DNA of 64,000 nt from Duganella zoogloeoides (GTDB lineage: Bacteria > Pseudomonadota > Gammaproteobacteria > Burkholderiales > Burkholderiaceae_D), in assembly GCF_034479515.1 (NCBI RefSeq), contig NZ_CP140152.1:5766001-5830000 (forward strand), written 5' to 3'. Made by a program: the position numbers and the translations under genes. The notes under the pieces are model-generated. The model ran no database searches, was not told where the DNA came from, and saw only the letters and a list, made by a program, of their open reading frames with translations. Positions 54,298-62,354 of the stretch are shown here, one piece after another (position 1 is the first letter of the stretch; the number at the start of each line of letters is the position of its first letter).

Positions 54298-54338
54298 AGG
54301 CCTGCCGCCGTAATCGCTACGGCAGCAGGCCTGGTTTT
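54298..54338. terminator. Bidirectional terminator between LysR and cytochrome genes
   Basis: A 15-bp stem with one mismatch (54298-54312 with 54318-54332) and an ATCGC loop lies between convergent genes. A short T run (GGTTTT) follows on the plus strand, and TTT on the minus strand. It probably serves both. Confidence 0.7.
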
Positions 54339-54350
54339 GCCAGCGTGCGG

Positions 54351-55712
54351 TTAGTGCGCTGCGGTAGCGCCTCCGGTTTCAGCCTTGACCTGCTTGCGCA
54401 GCTTGGCGACGTCACCGACACTCACGGCCGACGCCTCGTTACCCCAGCTCTGGCGCACGAAGGTAACCAGTTGCGCCGTTTCTTCGTCCGACAGGCGCCA
54501 GGCGAAGCCGGGCATGCCCAGGTCCGATGGCGCCGCCTTGGTCGATGGCAGCTTGCTGCCTTCCAGGATCAGCTTGATCAACGAGGTTGCATCGTCGGAC
54601 AGCACGCTCGGGTTGCCGGCCAGCGCAGGGAACACCTTGCCGTTGGACTTGGCGTCGGTACGGTGGCAGGCGGCGCAGTTGTCGAGGTACAGCTGCGCGC
54701 CGCGACCATCTTCACGTCCGGATTTCAAGGCCAGCGCAGTGGCATTGCTCTCCTTGTAGGCCGCTTTTTCGGCCAGTCCCGGCGACAGCGACTTCAGATA
54801 GGCGGCCATCGCCGTCAAATCCTCTTTCGTCATGTGCTGGGTGCTGTGCGACACCACTTCCGCCATTGGCGTACCCACCACGGCCGAGTGATCGTTGCGT
54901 GCTTTCGACAGCGTATCGACGATGTCCTGCTCGGTCCAGCGCCCCAGGCCGCCGGCCGGATTGCCGCGCAGGTTGACCGCCAGCCAGCCGTCGATCACGG
55001 GACCGCCGGACAGGTAGGCCGGGCTCGACTCGTCCTGCGCCAGCTCCTGCATGGTCGATGCGCGCGGCGTATGGCAGGCGCCGCAGTGACCGAGGCCCTG
55101 CACCAGGTAGGCGCCGCGCGCCAGCATTGCGCTTTCGTACTTGTTGAGTACCAGCGGTTCAACCGGCGGCGCATACATCTTGCGCCAGATCGCCAGCGGG
55201 AAGTTCAGCGACAGCGGCCAGCTGATCTCGCTGGACCGGTTGGCGTTCGAGACCGGTTCCACGCCATGCATGAAGTACGCGTACAGCGCACGCAGGTCGT
55301 CGTCGCTGATCTTGGCGTACGACGGATACGGCATGGCCGGATACAGCGTAGTACCGTGCGGCGTGATGCCGTGGCGCACCGCCCGGTCGAAATCGTCGAG
55401 GCTGTAGTTGCCGATGCCGGTCGCCTTGTCGGGCGTGATGTTGGTGCTGTACAGGGCGCCAATCGGCGTCGCCATCGACAGGCCGCCGGCAAACTGCTTG
55501 CCATTCGGCGCCGTGTGGCAGGCGATACAGTCGCCGGCGGTGGCGATGTACTTGCCCTGCTCGATCAGTTGCGCGCTCGGCGTTGCCAGGTTGACGGTGC
55601 CGGGACCGATGTTCCTGGTCGGCGTCGCTTGCGAGGCGTACAGGTATGCACCACCCACGCCGATCACGCCCAGACCCACGGCGGTCAACAATAATTTTTT
55701 CACAGTGTTCAT
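54351..55712 (-). CDS. Tri-heme cytochrome c subunit of a membrane dehydrogenase
   Basis: 453 residues from the ATG at 55712, with AAGGAG 5 bases upstream. An N-terminal membrane/signal segment (about 5-25) is followed by three CxxCH heme sites: CIACH (near 60), CGACH (near 210) and CAACH (near 345). This is the cytochrome subunit type of gluconate 2-dehydrogenase, sorbitol and alcohol dehydrogenases. It passes electrons from the flavoprotein to the quinone pool. It is the third gene of a three-gene operon. Confidence 0.9.
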   Translation of the reverse strand: MNTVKKLLLTAVGLGVIGVGGAYLYASQATPTRNIGPGTVNLATPSAQLIEQGKYIATAGDCIACHTAPNGKQFAGGLSMATPIGALYSTNITPDKATGIGNYSLDDFDRAVRHGITPHGTTLYPAMPYPSYAKISDDDLRALYAYFMHGVEPVSNANRSSEISWPLSLNFPLAIWRKMYAPPVEPLVLNKYESAMLARGAYLVQGLGHCGACHTPRASTMQELAQDESSPAYLSGGPVIDGWLAVNLRGNPAGGLGRWTEQDIVDTLSKARNDHSAVVGTPMAEVVSHSTQHMTKEDLTAMAAYLKSLSPGLAEKAAYKESNATALALKSGREDGRGAQLYLDNCAACHRTDAKSNGKVFPALAGNPSVLSDDATSLIKLILEGSKLPSTKAAPSDLGMPGFAWRLSDEETAQLVTFVRQSWGNEASAVSVGDVAKLRKQVKAETGGATAAH

Positions 55713-55721
55713 GCGCACTCC

Positions 55722-57497
55722 TTAAGCCTGGACCAGCGGGCCGGGGCTTTTCAGATACAGCTCGCGGATGGCCGTGGCGGCCCAGTACGTCAACGCGCCG
55801 ACCATGCCGGTCGGGTTGTAGCCGTTGTTTTGCGGGAAGGCGTTGGCGCCCGGCGCAAACACGTTCGACACGTCCCACGACTGCAGGTAGCGGTTCAGCG
55901 CCGACGTCTTCGGATCGCTGCCCATGATGGCGCCGCCGCAGGTGTGGGTCGATTGGTACTGGGTGATGTTGTAGTGGGTGCCGTCTTTCTTGGCGTCGCC
56001 CTTCATCGCCTTCGGTCCCAGCACCTTGCACATGTCGGTCGCTTTTTCCACCAGGTATTGCGACGCCTTGATTTCGTTGTCGTGCCAGTCGAACGTCATG
56101 CGCAGCAGCGGGCGGCCGAACGCATCCTTGTAGGTCGGGTCGAGATCGAGGTAGGCATCGTCGTACGACATGCACGAACCCTGCACCTCGTAATAGAACG
56201 AGTGCAGGAAGGAATCCTTGACGCCCTTCTTCCAGGCGCTGCCCCAGTTCGGTACACCGGGCTCGGTCTGGATGCCGCGCACGGGGCCGGCGCCGGGCTG
56301 GCGCGCCCAGATGATGCCGCCGCCGATGTAGCCGGTCTGGGCGCTATCGTTGCGGTTGCCGTTCAAGTCGTCGAACGTGGCGCCGCCACCGCCGATGCCG
56401 ATAAAACCGTTGGCATGCACGGTTTTATCGTAGAACATCACCACGCGGTTCAAGTTCTGATACGAGTAGTTGCGGCCGACGGTGCCGGTCTTGGTGGCCG
56501 GATCGTACGGCTTGCCGATGCCCGACACCAGCATCATGTGCACATTGAACAGCGAGAACGCACACAGCAGGATCAGGTCTGCCGGTTGCTCGGTTTCGCG
56601 CCCTTGTGCATCGAGGTACGTGACGCCGGTGGCTTTTTTCTTGTCGCCGGTCAGGTTCACTTTCAGCACTTGCGCCAGCGTGCGCATCTCGAAATTCTTG
56701 CGACCCTTTAATACCGGGAAGATGCAGGCGTTGGGGCTGGCTTTCGAATAATTGAGGCAGCCGTAATCGGAGCAGAAGCCGCACGCGTTGCACGGCCCCA
56801 TCTGGCAGCCGTACGGGTTGGTGTACACGCCCGAGGCGTTCGATGCGGGAATCGGGAACGCGTGGTAGCCCTTTTCCTTGGCGGCCTTGTAAAACCATTC
56901 GGCGCCGAGGTAGTTGGGGTTGGGTCCCAGCGGATATTCCTTCTTGCGCGAACCTTCGAACGGGTTGCCGCCTTCGCTCAACTGGCCGTTGATGATGCCG
57001 GCCTTGCCGGACGTGCCGCACACGTATTCGAAGTGTTCGAAGTGCGGTTCTAGTTCGTCGTACGTGACCGGAAAATCCTGTACCGTCATGTTGGCGGGGA
57101 TGAATTTCCTGCCGTAGCGCTGCTCGAGGTTGCTGCGCACTTTAAAATCTTCAGGCAAGGCGCGGAAGTGCGCGCCCGACCAGTGCGAGCCGGCGCCACC
57201 GACGCCGGTACCGGGCTTGAACGAACCCATCTGGCGATACGGCACGGCGATGTCGTTCACGCTGTGGCGCGCGGTGACGGTTTCCTTGGCCAGCGATTGC
57301 AGGTACTTGCGGTGGACCGAGCCTTCGAGCTCATCGACCACGCGCGGGTAGGCGAAGTCCGGTTGCGTGTCGCGGTCCGGGCCGCGTTCGAGAATGACGA
57401 CGGACAAGCCCGCGTCCGTGAGTTCCTTGGCCATGATGGCGCCGGTCCAGCCGGCGCCGACGATGACGGCGTCTACTTTATTTTTTACGATGCTCAT
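55722..57497 (-). CDS. GMC-family FAD oxidoreductase, dehydrogenase large subunit
   Basis: 591 residues. The FAD-binding GxGxxG is at 14-19 (GAGWTG). Later GMC motifs include GTGVGGAGSHWSG, GPCNACGFCSDYGC and a C-terminal NVFAPGANAFPQNNGYNPTGMVGALTYWAA region. No signal peptide is visible, so it is probably co-exported with the Tat-targeted small subunit encoded just upstream. The complex oxidises a sugar or sugar acid in the periplasm. The precise substrate is unknown. Confidence 0.92.
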   Translation of the reverse strand: MSIVKNKVDAVIVGAGWTGAIMAKELTDAGLSVVILERGPDRDTQPDFAYPRVVDELEGSVHRKYLQSLAKETVTARHSVNDIAVPYRQMGSFKPGTGVGGAGSHWSGAHFRALPEDFKVRSNLEQRYGRKFIPANMTVQDFPVTYDELEPHFEHFEYVCGTSGKAGIINGQLSEGGNPFEGSRKKEYPLGPNPNYLGAEWFYKAAKEKGYHAFPIPASNASGVYTNPYGCQMGPCNACGFCSDYGCLNYSKASPNACIFPVLKGRKNFEMRTLAQVLKVNLTGDKKKATGVTYLDAQGRETEQPADLILLCAFSLFNVHMMLVSGIGKPYDPATKTGTVGRNYSYQNLNRVVMFYDKTVHANGFIGIGGGGATFDDLNGNRNDSAQTGYIGGGIIWARQPGAGPVRGIQTEPGVPNWGSAWKKGVKDSFLHSFYYEVQGSCMSYDDAYLDLDPTYKDAFGRPLLRMTFDWHDNEIKASQYLVEKATDMCKVLGPKAMKGDAKKDGTHYNITQYQSTHTCGGAIMGSDPKTSALNRYLQSWDVSNVFAPGANAFPQNNGYNPTGMVGALTYWAATAIRELYLKSPGPLVQA

Positions 57498-57509
57498 TGT
57501 TTTTCCTTG

Positions 57510-58238
57510 TTATCCGCGACGGCCGGCGAGGTCTACGGGACCGATCGGGTAAGGCTTGTCCCTGACTTCGACCCAGTCGAGGTAATCCGCGCGCATGCCG
57601 GGATAGCCGATCATTTTCCAGGCGCCCATGTTCTTGTTGCCGCCATGCTTGGGGTCGGCAAAGTAACCGTTGCGGGTTTCATTGAGCAGGTTGGAGAAGA
57701 ACAGTTTCGACGACATGTCTTCCCACTTCAGCTCGCCCTTTTCGGCCGCCTTGAGCAAGTCTTCCTGCGCCTTCTTGTCGAGGTCGGCAAACACCTTGCC
57801 CGGGTTCTGGCTGGTGACATAGCCATCAAAGGCCTTGATGCCCACGCGCAGGATGTCGCGCAGCGCCAGCTTGCCCTGGTAGCCGAACTCCGGTGCGGCC
57901 TTCAGGTACGGGCCCTGCATGTACCAGATGTCGCCGGCCGCGTACGGGGTTTGCATGTGGCGGTCGAGGAATTCGAGCACGCCCGATTCGATGCCGCCGG
58001 GGCCGTGTTCGTCGTGCGGGATCAGGCGATCGACTGCCGCACCGAGGAAGCGCCATTCGTTGGCGTTGAAAAACGATGGCTTGTAGTCGTTCGGTTTGCC
58101 TTCGGGCGCGATGGCGTCGGCCGCGTGGGCCGGTTGCAGGGCGCGCACGGCGCCGGCAGCACCGGCCACACCCATCGGTATGAACACCATGCTCTTGATC
58201 AGACTACGCCGCGACCGCGACTGGTTGTCGTCAGACAT
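57510..58238 (-). CDS. Gluconate 2-dehydrogenase subunit 3 family protein, Tat-exported
   Basis: 242 residues. A twin-arginine signal (SRSRRSLIK, Arg10-Arg11) precedes a hydrophobic stretch and the small-subunit domain (NANEWRFLGAAVDRLIPHDEHGPGGIESGVLEFLDRHM). This subunit carries the flavoprotein through the Tat system. Gene order small-large-cytochrome matches known flavin-linked gluconate dehydrogenase operons. Confidence 0.92.
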   Translation of the reverse strand: MSDDNQSRSRRSLIKSMVFIPMGVAGAAGAVRALQPAHAADAIAPEGKPNDYKPSFFNANEWRFLGAAVDRLIPHDEHGPGGIESGVLEFLDRHMQTPYAAGDIWYMQGPYLKAAPEFGYQGKLALRDILRVGIKAFDGYVTSQNPGKVFADLDKKAQEDLLKAAEKGELKWEDMSSKLFFSNLLNETRNGYFADPKHGGNKNMGAWKMIGYPGMRADYLDWVEVRDKPYPIGPVDLAGRRG

Positions 58239-58259
58239 TTGCTTTCTCCTTGTGAAATT

Positions 58260-58940
58260 TCAGGACGCACGCGCGCTGCGCGCCTCCCATCGATAACCGA
58301 CCCCATAGACGGCTGAAATCGCTTCAGCCAGGCCGGCTTCCTCCAGCTTGCGGCGCAGGTTTTTGACATGCGTATCGATCGTGCGGTCATGCACGATGCG
58401 CCGGTCCTCGTACACACCGCCGCGCAAGTCATCGCGTGACAAGGCTTGCCCGGGCGCGTCGCGCAACATTTTCAGCAGGCGGAACTCCACCGGCGTCAAT
58501 GGCAGCTCGGCGCCATGCAAAAAGGCGCGCACGCCCTGCTCGTCGATCTGCAAGCCCGGCTTGGGACTGCCAGCCGGGCGGCGGCGCAGCACCGCGCGCA
58601 CGCGGGCCACCACTTCGCGCGGACTGAAGGGCTTGCAGATGTAATCGTCGGCGCCGCCGTCGAGGCCGTCGAGACGGTCCTCCTCCTGGGCGCGTGCGGT
58701 CATCATGATGATGGGAATGTCGCTGGACGCGCGCAGCGCGCGGCACAGGGTCAGGCCGTCGATGCCGGGCAACATCCAGTCGAGCAGGATCAGGTCGACG
58801 TCGCCTGCCGCCACCGTGGCTTGCACCGCCAGGCCGTCGTGCTGGGCCGTGGCGCGGTAGCCGGCGGCCTGCAAATAGCTGACCAGCAGCCGCGCCAGGC
58901 GCAGCTCGTCTTCGACCACCAGGATGTGCTGGGCGCTCAT
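58260..58940 (-). CDS. OmpR-family response regulator (BaeR-like)
   Basis: 226 residues from the ATG at 58940. The receiver domain has the acidic pair in VVEDE, phosphoacceptor Asp in LILLDWMLPGIDG and Lys in KPFSPRE. A winged-helix output domain follows (RAFLHGAELPLTPVEFRLLKMLRDAPGQALSRDDL, IDTHVKNLRRKLE). Its start overlaps the kinase stop by 4 bp. BaeR relatives control efflux and envelope stress. Targets here may include the adjacent dehydrogenase operon. Confidence 0.88.
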   Translation of the reverse strand: MSAQHILVVEDELRLARLLVSYLQAAGYRATAQHDGLAVQATVAAGDVDLILLDWMLPGIDGLTLCRALRASSDIPIIMMTARAQEEDRLDGLDGGADDYICKPFSPREVVARVRAVLRRRPAGSPKPGLQIDEQGVRAFLHGAELPLTPVEFRLLKMLRDAPGQALSRDDLRGGVYEDRRIVHDRTIDTHVKNLRRKLEEAGLAEAISAVYGVGYRWEARSARAS

Positions 58941-60358
58941 GATGCTTGCTGTGCCAGCGGCAGCGTGATGGTGATGCACAGGCCGGTCGGCGCGGCATGG
59001 CTGGCGCCGATGTCGCCACCGTGGGCACTGACGATGCTGCGGCAGATCGACAGCCCCAGGCCGCTGCCGCCGGTGGCGCGGGTGCGGGCGCTGTCGCCGC
59101 GCCAGAAGCGTTCGAACAGCATGGTCAGCGCGGCATCGTTCACGCCGTGGCCGTCGTCGGTGATGGTGAGCACGGCTTGCTGGCGGTGGACGTGCAACGC
59201 GACGTGCAGTTCAGTAGCGCCCTCGGCGTGGCGCAGCGCGTTGTTGAACAGGTTGCGCAGCAGCTGGCGCAGGCGGATCGTGTCACCCTCCACGGTCAGG
59301 TGCGGCAGCATCCCTGTATTGACCGCCATGCCGGCGTGGGCCAGCGGCTCGCGCCACTTGTTCAGCTCACTTTCCAACAGGGCGCCGAGGTCGAGCGGTT
59401 CGCGCTGGTAGCCGAAGGCGCCCACTTCGGACAGGGTAATCTGGCGCATGTCTTCGACCAGCCGGGACAAGGTCGCCACTTCGTCCTGCAGCAGCACCAG
59501 GCTGGCGGTGTCGGTAGGTTCGAGGCCGTCTTCCATCGCTTCGAGCTGGGCCTGCAACACGGACAAGGGCGTGCGCAGCTCGTGCGACAGGTCGGCCATG
59601 AAATGGCGACGCAGCGCCTCGTTGCTCTCGAGGGTGGCGGCCATGATGTTGAAGTTGTGCGCCAGCGTGCCCAGCTCGTCGCGCTGGCCGCGCGGAACCC
59701 GCACCGCGTAATCGCCGGCCGCTACCTTGGCGGCGGCATGGATCAGGCGCCGCGTGGGCGCCACAAAGCTGCGCGCCAGCAGCAAGGCGGCCATTGCGGC
59801 CAGCACCAGCGTGGCAATCCCGATCAGCACACTGTCGCGCTGCTGCTGCAACAAAAAGCCCTGCTCCGCTTCTTCCTGCAAGCCGCGCAGCGGCGCGCCG
59901 ACCAGGGTGGCGACCGGCTGGCCGTTGACCAGGACCGGCTGGTAGCGCAAGGACGGCCCTGTTTGCAGGTTGCCGGCCAGGTGGTTGCCGGCCATGTCGA
60001 ACAGGCCGAGCCGGCGCGGCGCCTTGTCCGGCACCGCGTAATAGATGGAGCTGCCGCCGGCATCGGCATCGATGCCGGTGCGCGGCGCGGTGGCGCGTTC
60101 GCGGCCGATGGCGCCGGTGGTCCGCTCCCACGCGGCGCGGTTGCCGCGCATGAACTGCCAGTCGCCGCCGTGCTCCTGGTACGCCTGCGCCAGCTCTTCC
60201 GCCATCGCCTCCATGCGCCGCGATTCGACCTCGTTCAGGTAGCCCTGGAAGCCGCGCTGAAAGCTCCAGCGCGTGCCGAAGCCGACGCCAACGGCCGTCA
60301 GCAGGCTGACGATCAACAGCGACAGGAACAGACGAGCGGTAATACCGATTTTAACCAT
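58937..60358 (-). CDS. Sensor histidine kinase (BaeS-like)
   Basis: 473 residues from the ATG at 60358. Membrane helices at about 8-30 and 165-187 flank a periplasmic sensor region. A HAMP domain, HisKA (FMADLSHELRTPLSVLQAQLEAMEDG) and ATPase domain (ITDDGHGVNDAALTMLFERFWRGD, GGSGLGLSICRSI) follow. The N-terminal pattern GITARLFLSLL resembles BaeS. Upstream in-frame codons to 60388 lie in the AT-rich leader and lack a ribosome site. Confidence 0.9.
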   Translation of the reverse strand: MVKIGITARLFLSLLIVSLLTAVGVGFGTRWSFQRGFQGYLNEVESRRMEAMAEELAQAYQEHGGDWQFMRGNRAAWERTTGAIGRERATAPRTGIDADAGGSSIYYAVPDKAPRRLGLFDMAGNHLAGNLQTGPSLRYQPVLVNGQPVATLVGAPLRGLQEEAEQGFLLQQQRDSVLIGIATLVLAAMAALLLARSFVAPTRRLIHAAAKVAAGDYAVRVPRGQRDELGTLAHNFNIMAATLESNEALRRHFMADLSHELRTPLSVLQAQLEAMEDGLEPTDTASLVLLQDEVATLSRLVEDMRQITLSEVGAFGYQREPLDLGALLESELNKWREPLAHAGMAVNTGMLPHLTVEGDTIRLRQLLRNLFNNALRHAEGATELHVALHVHRQQAVLTITDDGHGVNDAALTMLFERFWRGDSARTRATGGSGLGLSICRSIVSAHGGDIGASHAAPTGLCITITLPLAQQAS

Positions 60359-60716
60359 CGGTATATTTAGCCACGCAGCGCAGTGCACAACAAGGGTGCA
60401 CGGTTGCAGGCTAATGATTCTTCACAGAAACTTCACAATTGTGTGGCAGTTCCTCTACTACGCGATATTTCAAGCTATTTTGATTGACATCAAAAAGAAC
60501 AATAAATTTTTAGGTCACTACGGGGATAAAAGCACGCGATCAGCAGCCATATACACTCACGGGCAACCGATAGCGGTGCGAGTGGGGATGACTTGGCGTG
60601 ACAGGAGGAGGAAAGCGAACTGCGGAGGAAAGATGCCTGGAGACGATAAAACCCTGCTGTGCATGCCGCTACAGAACTGGCTTAATAACATAAGCAATTG
60701 ATTTTACGGGAATTTC
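60359..60716. other. AT-rich gene-free stretch beside tRNA-Arg
   Basis: This 358-bp interval is clearly richer in A and T than its surroundings and holds no convincing gene. A 142-codon open frame (60273-60701) starts inside the kinase and lacks a ribosome site, so I reject it. The interval abuts the 3' end of tRNA-Arg, the usual side of mobile-element insertion, but no integrase or direct repeat of the tRNA end is visible. Confidence 0.5.
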
Positions 60717-60792
60717 TGGTGCGGCTGGCTGGAATCGAACCAGCGACCCTTGGCTTCGGAGGCCAATACTCTATCCACTGAGCTACAGCCGC
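60717..60792 (-). tRNA. tRNA-Arg (anticodon CCG)
   Basis: On the minus strand the 76-nt sequence folds into a standard cloverleaf. The acceptor stem GCGGCTG pairs with CAGCCGC, the anticodon stem is TTGGC/GCCAA, and the loop CTCCGAA gives anticodon CCG. The T arm has TTCGAAT. The discriminator is A and the CCA tail is encoded (60717-60719). It decodes CGG arginine codons. Confidence 0.95.
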
Positions 60793-60902
60793 GCGGGGGG
60801 AACCTTGAAGGTGTGCCGTAGGATACCGGTTTTATTGGCTCACGTCCATCGGCGCGTGTCGTTTTAACCATGTTGAAGTTTCCCTGTGCCGATTTTTGAG
60901 CC

Positions 60903-60908
60903 TATAAT
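60903..60908 (+). promoter_or_regulatory. -10 box for the cytochrome c5-like gene
   Basis: TATAAT matches the sigma-70 -10 consensus, 79 bp before the start codon at 60987. No good -35 hexamer lies at 16-18 bp upstream, so assignment is tentative. Confidence 0.4.
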
Positions 60909-60986
60909 CGGCCGTTTGATAAAGGTTTTGCAAGGCAGCTCGATCGGTAATTCGGCACGCAACCCGGCACAGACTTCAAGGACATC

Positions 60987-61532
60987 ATGAGCGACGCACA
61001 CAACGAATCCATCATTAAAACGCCCAAACAACTGGTGGGAGCCGTGGTCGGCTTCTTCCTGGTCACGGTGATCGGCATCATCCTGCTGGTCCAGTATGTC
61101 ACCACGGACAAGCTTACCGGCGCCGGTTCCAACAGCCAGGCGCCCGAGGAAATCGCCACCCGCATCGCGCCGGTGGCCGATACCGGCTTCACCTTCAAGG
61201 ATGTGAACGCGCCCAAGGTGCTGCAAGCGGGCGACGCCATCTACAACTCCACCTGTGCGGCCTGCCACGGCGCCGGCGTGGCAGGCGCGCCCAAGGTGGG
61301 CGATGCCGGCAGCTGGTCGGCGCGTATCGCGCAAGGTTACGATACCGTCCTCAAGCACGCCATCGAAGGCTTGCGCGCCATGCCCGCCAAGGGCGGCAAT
61401 CCCGACCTCGACGACGTCGAAGTCGCGCGCGCCGTGGTCTTCATGGCCAACCAGTCGGGCGCCAAGTTCAAGGAACCGGAAGTGCCAGCCGCCCCGGCCG
61501 CTGCCGAAACTCCGGCAGAACCCGCCAAATAA
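60987..61532 (+). CDS. Membrane-anchored cytochrome c5-like protein
   Basis: 181 residues. One N-terminal membrane anchor (about 17-38) precedes a mono-heme domain with CAACH (Cys90, Cys93, His94) and a probable axial methionine in LRAMPAKGG. The C-terminal tail is alanine- and proline-rich. The protein faces the periplasm and probably donates electrons to a terminal oxidase. A strong terminator follows. Confidence 0.9.
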   Translation: MSDAHNESIIKTPKQLVGAVVGFFLVTVIGIILLVQYVTTDKLTGAGSNSQAPEEIATRIAPVADTGFTFKDVNAPKVLQAGDAIYNSTCAACHGAGVAGAPKVGDAGSWSARIAQGYDTVLKHAIEGLRAMPAKGGNPDLDDVEVARAVVFMANQSGAKFKEPEVPAAPAAAETPAEPAK

Positions 61533-61545
61533 ACCAGCACTCCAT

Positions 61546-61577
61546 AAAAAAACCGGTCCATCGCGACCGGTTTTTTT
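61546..61577 (+). terminator. Strong intrinsic terminator of the cytochrome c5-like gene
   Basis: AAAAAAACCGGTC (61546-61558) pairs with GACCGGTTTTTTT (61565-61577) around a 6-base loop, ending in seven T residues. The A run on the other side makes it bidirectional in principle. Confidence 0.88.
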
Positions 61578-61597
61578 GCACCCCGCTTTAACCTCCC

Positions 61598-61684
61598 ACT
61601 TCAGGGTCAGTGCCGACATTTAGACACAAGCCCAACAGCTACAAGGCTCAGTTCGTGTCCGAATGTCGGCACTGACCCCGAAGT
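61598..61684. repeat. Long inverted repeat, REP-like intergenic element
   Basis: Two 30-bp arms (61598-61627 and 61655-61684) are inverted copies with 27 of 30 positions matching, separated by 27 bp. The shared core is GTCAGTGCCGACATT in one orientation. The right arm runs into the first base of the stop codon of the minus-strand lipoprotein gene. Size and symmetry suit a REP-type element dispersed by a RAYT-class transposase, but copy number cannot be seen from one window. Confidence 0.6.
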
Positions 61685-62241
61685 TAGCGGCAGAGACCGT
61701 AGGCTTTGCGCTCGGGGAAGTAGCGGTAGGTGAACGTGCGCATCGGGTATTCGGTCAGGGCGATTTCAAACGCTGGCGGCACCACGTCGAAGCGCTCGGG
61801 CAGCTTGTCTTTCACGCGCAGGCGCACGCGCCAGATGGTTTCGTCGGCGGTGGCGCCGGCCACCAGCATGTCCGGCACCTTGGGGATGACGTCGACGATC
61901 TCGGCGCGCGAGTTGATGGCGCGCTGGTAGAACGTCACCAGCTCGGCCTTGGCGATCACGGCGCCGCGCGGCGCCGTGACGTTGTAGTCGCGCGAGAGGA
62001 AACGGGCGCGCTGGCCGCGTGGCACGAAATAGACAAAGGTAAACTCGGCGCCGCCGCCTTCGAGCGTGACCGGCGGCGTGGTCGAAACGCTGATGCCGCG
62101 CGGCAGGTCGAAGCGCGAGCCTTCCTGCCAATCCTTGCACTCGGGCGTGGCAGCCATGTAGACGTCAACCGGCTTGTAGGAGTCGCCGCAGGCGCTCAGG
62201 GCGAGCATGGCGGTCAGGGGGAGTAAGGCACGCATACGCAT
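61684..62241 (-). CDS. Lipoprotein of unknown function
   Basis: 185 residues from the ATG at 62241. A lipoprotein signal (LSAC, Cys18) is followed by a beta-rich domain (RFDLPRGISVSTTPPVTLEGGGAEFTFVYFVPRGQRARF, VTAPRGAVIAKAELVTFYQRA). No known domain is recognised. An in-frame ATG two codons later (62235) is equally possible. Its stop codon overlaps the inverted repeat at 61598-61684. Confidence 0.65.
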   Translation of the reverse strand: MRMRALLPLTAMLALSACGDSYKPVDVYMAATPECKDWQEGSRFDLPRGISVSTTPPVTLEGGGAEFTFVYFVPRGQRARFLSRDYNVTAPRGAVIAKAELVTFYQRAINSRAEIVDVIPKVPDMLVAGATADETIWRVRLRVKDKLPERFDVVPPAFEIALTEYPMRTFTYRYFPERKAYGLCR

Positions 62242-62301
62242 GGGTTCGGCTTCCGGGGTTGGGACGATGCGATAGTTTACACGGGACCGTATCGGCGCGC
62301 A

Positions 62302-62331
62302 TAAAAAAAGCGGCGTTGTCGCCAACGCCGC
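62302..62331 (-). terminator. Intrinsic terminator of the M13 peptidase gene
   Basis: GCGGCGTTG (62310-62318) and CAACGCCGC (62323-62331) form a 9-bp stem with a TCGC loop. On the minus strand seven T residues follow. Confidence 0.85.
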
Positions 62332-62354
62332 CTTTTACATCACCTGCTACCGAC

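Noticed and set aside
60273..60701. A 142-codon plus-strand frame near the BaeS-like gene
   Set aside because: It starts inside the kinase gene on the opposite strand, lacks a ribosome site and has no recognisable domain. The region is better described as AT-rich non-coding DNA.
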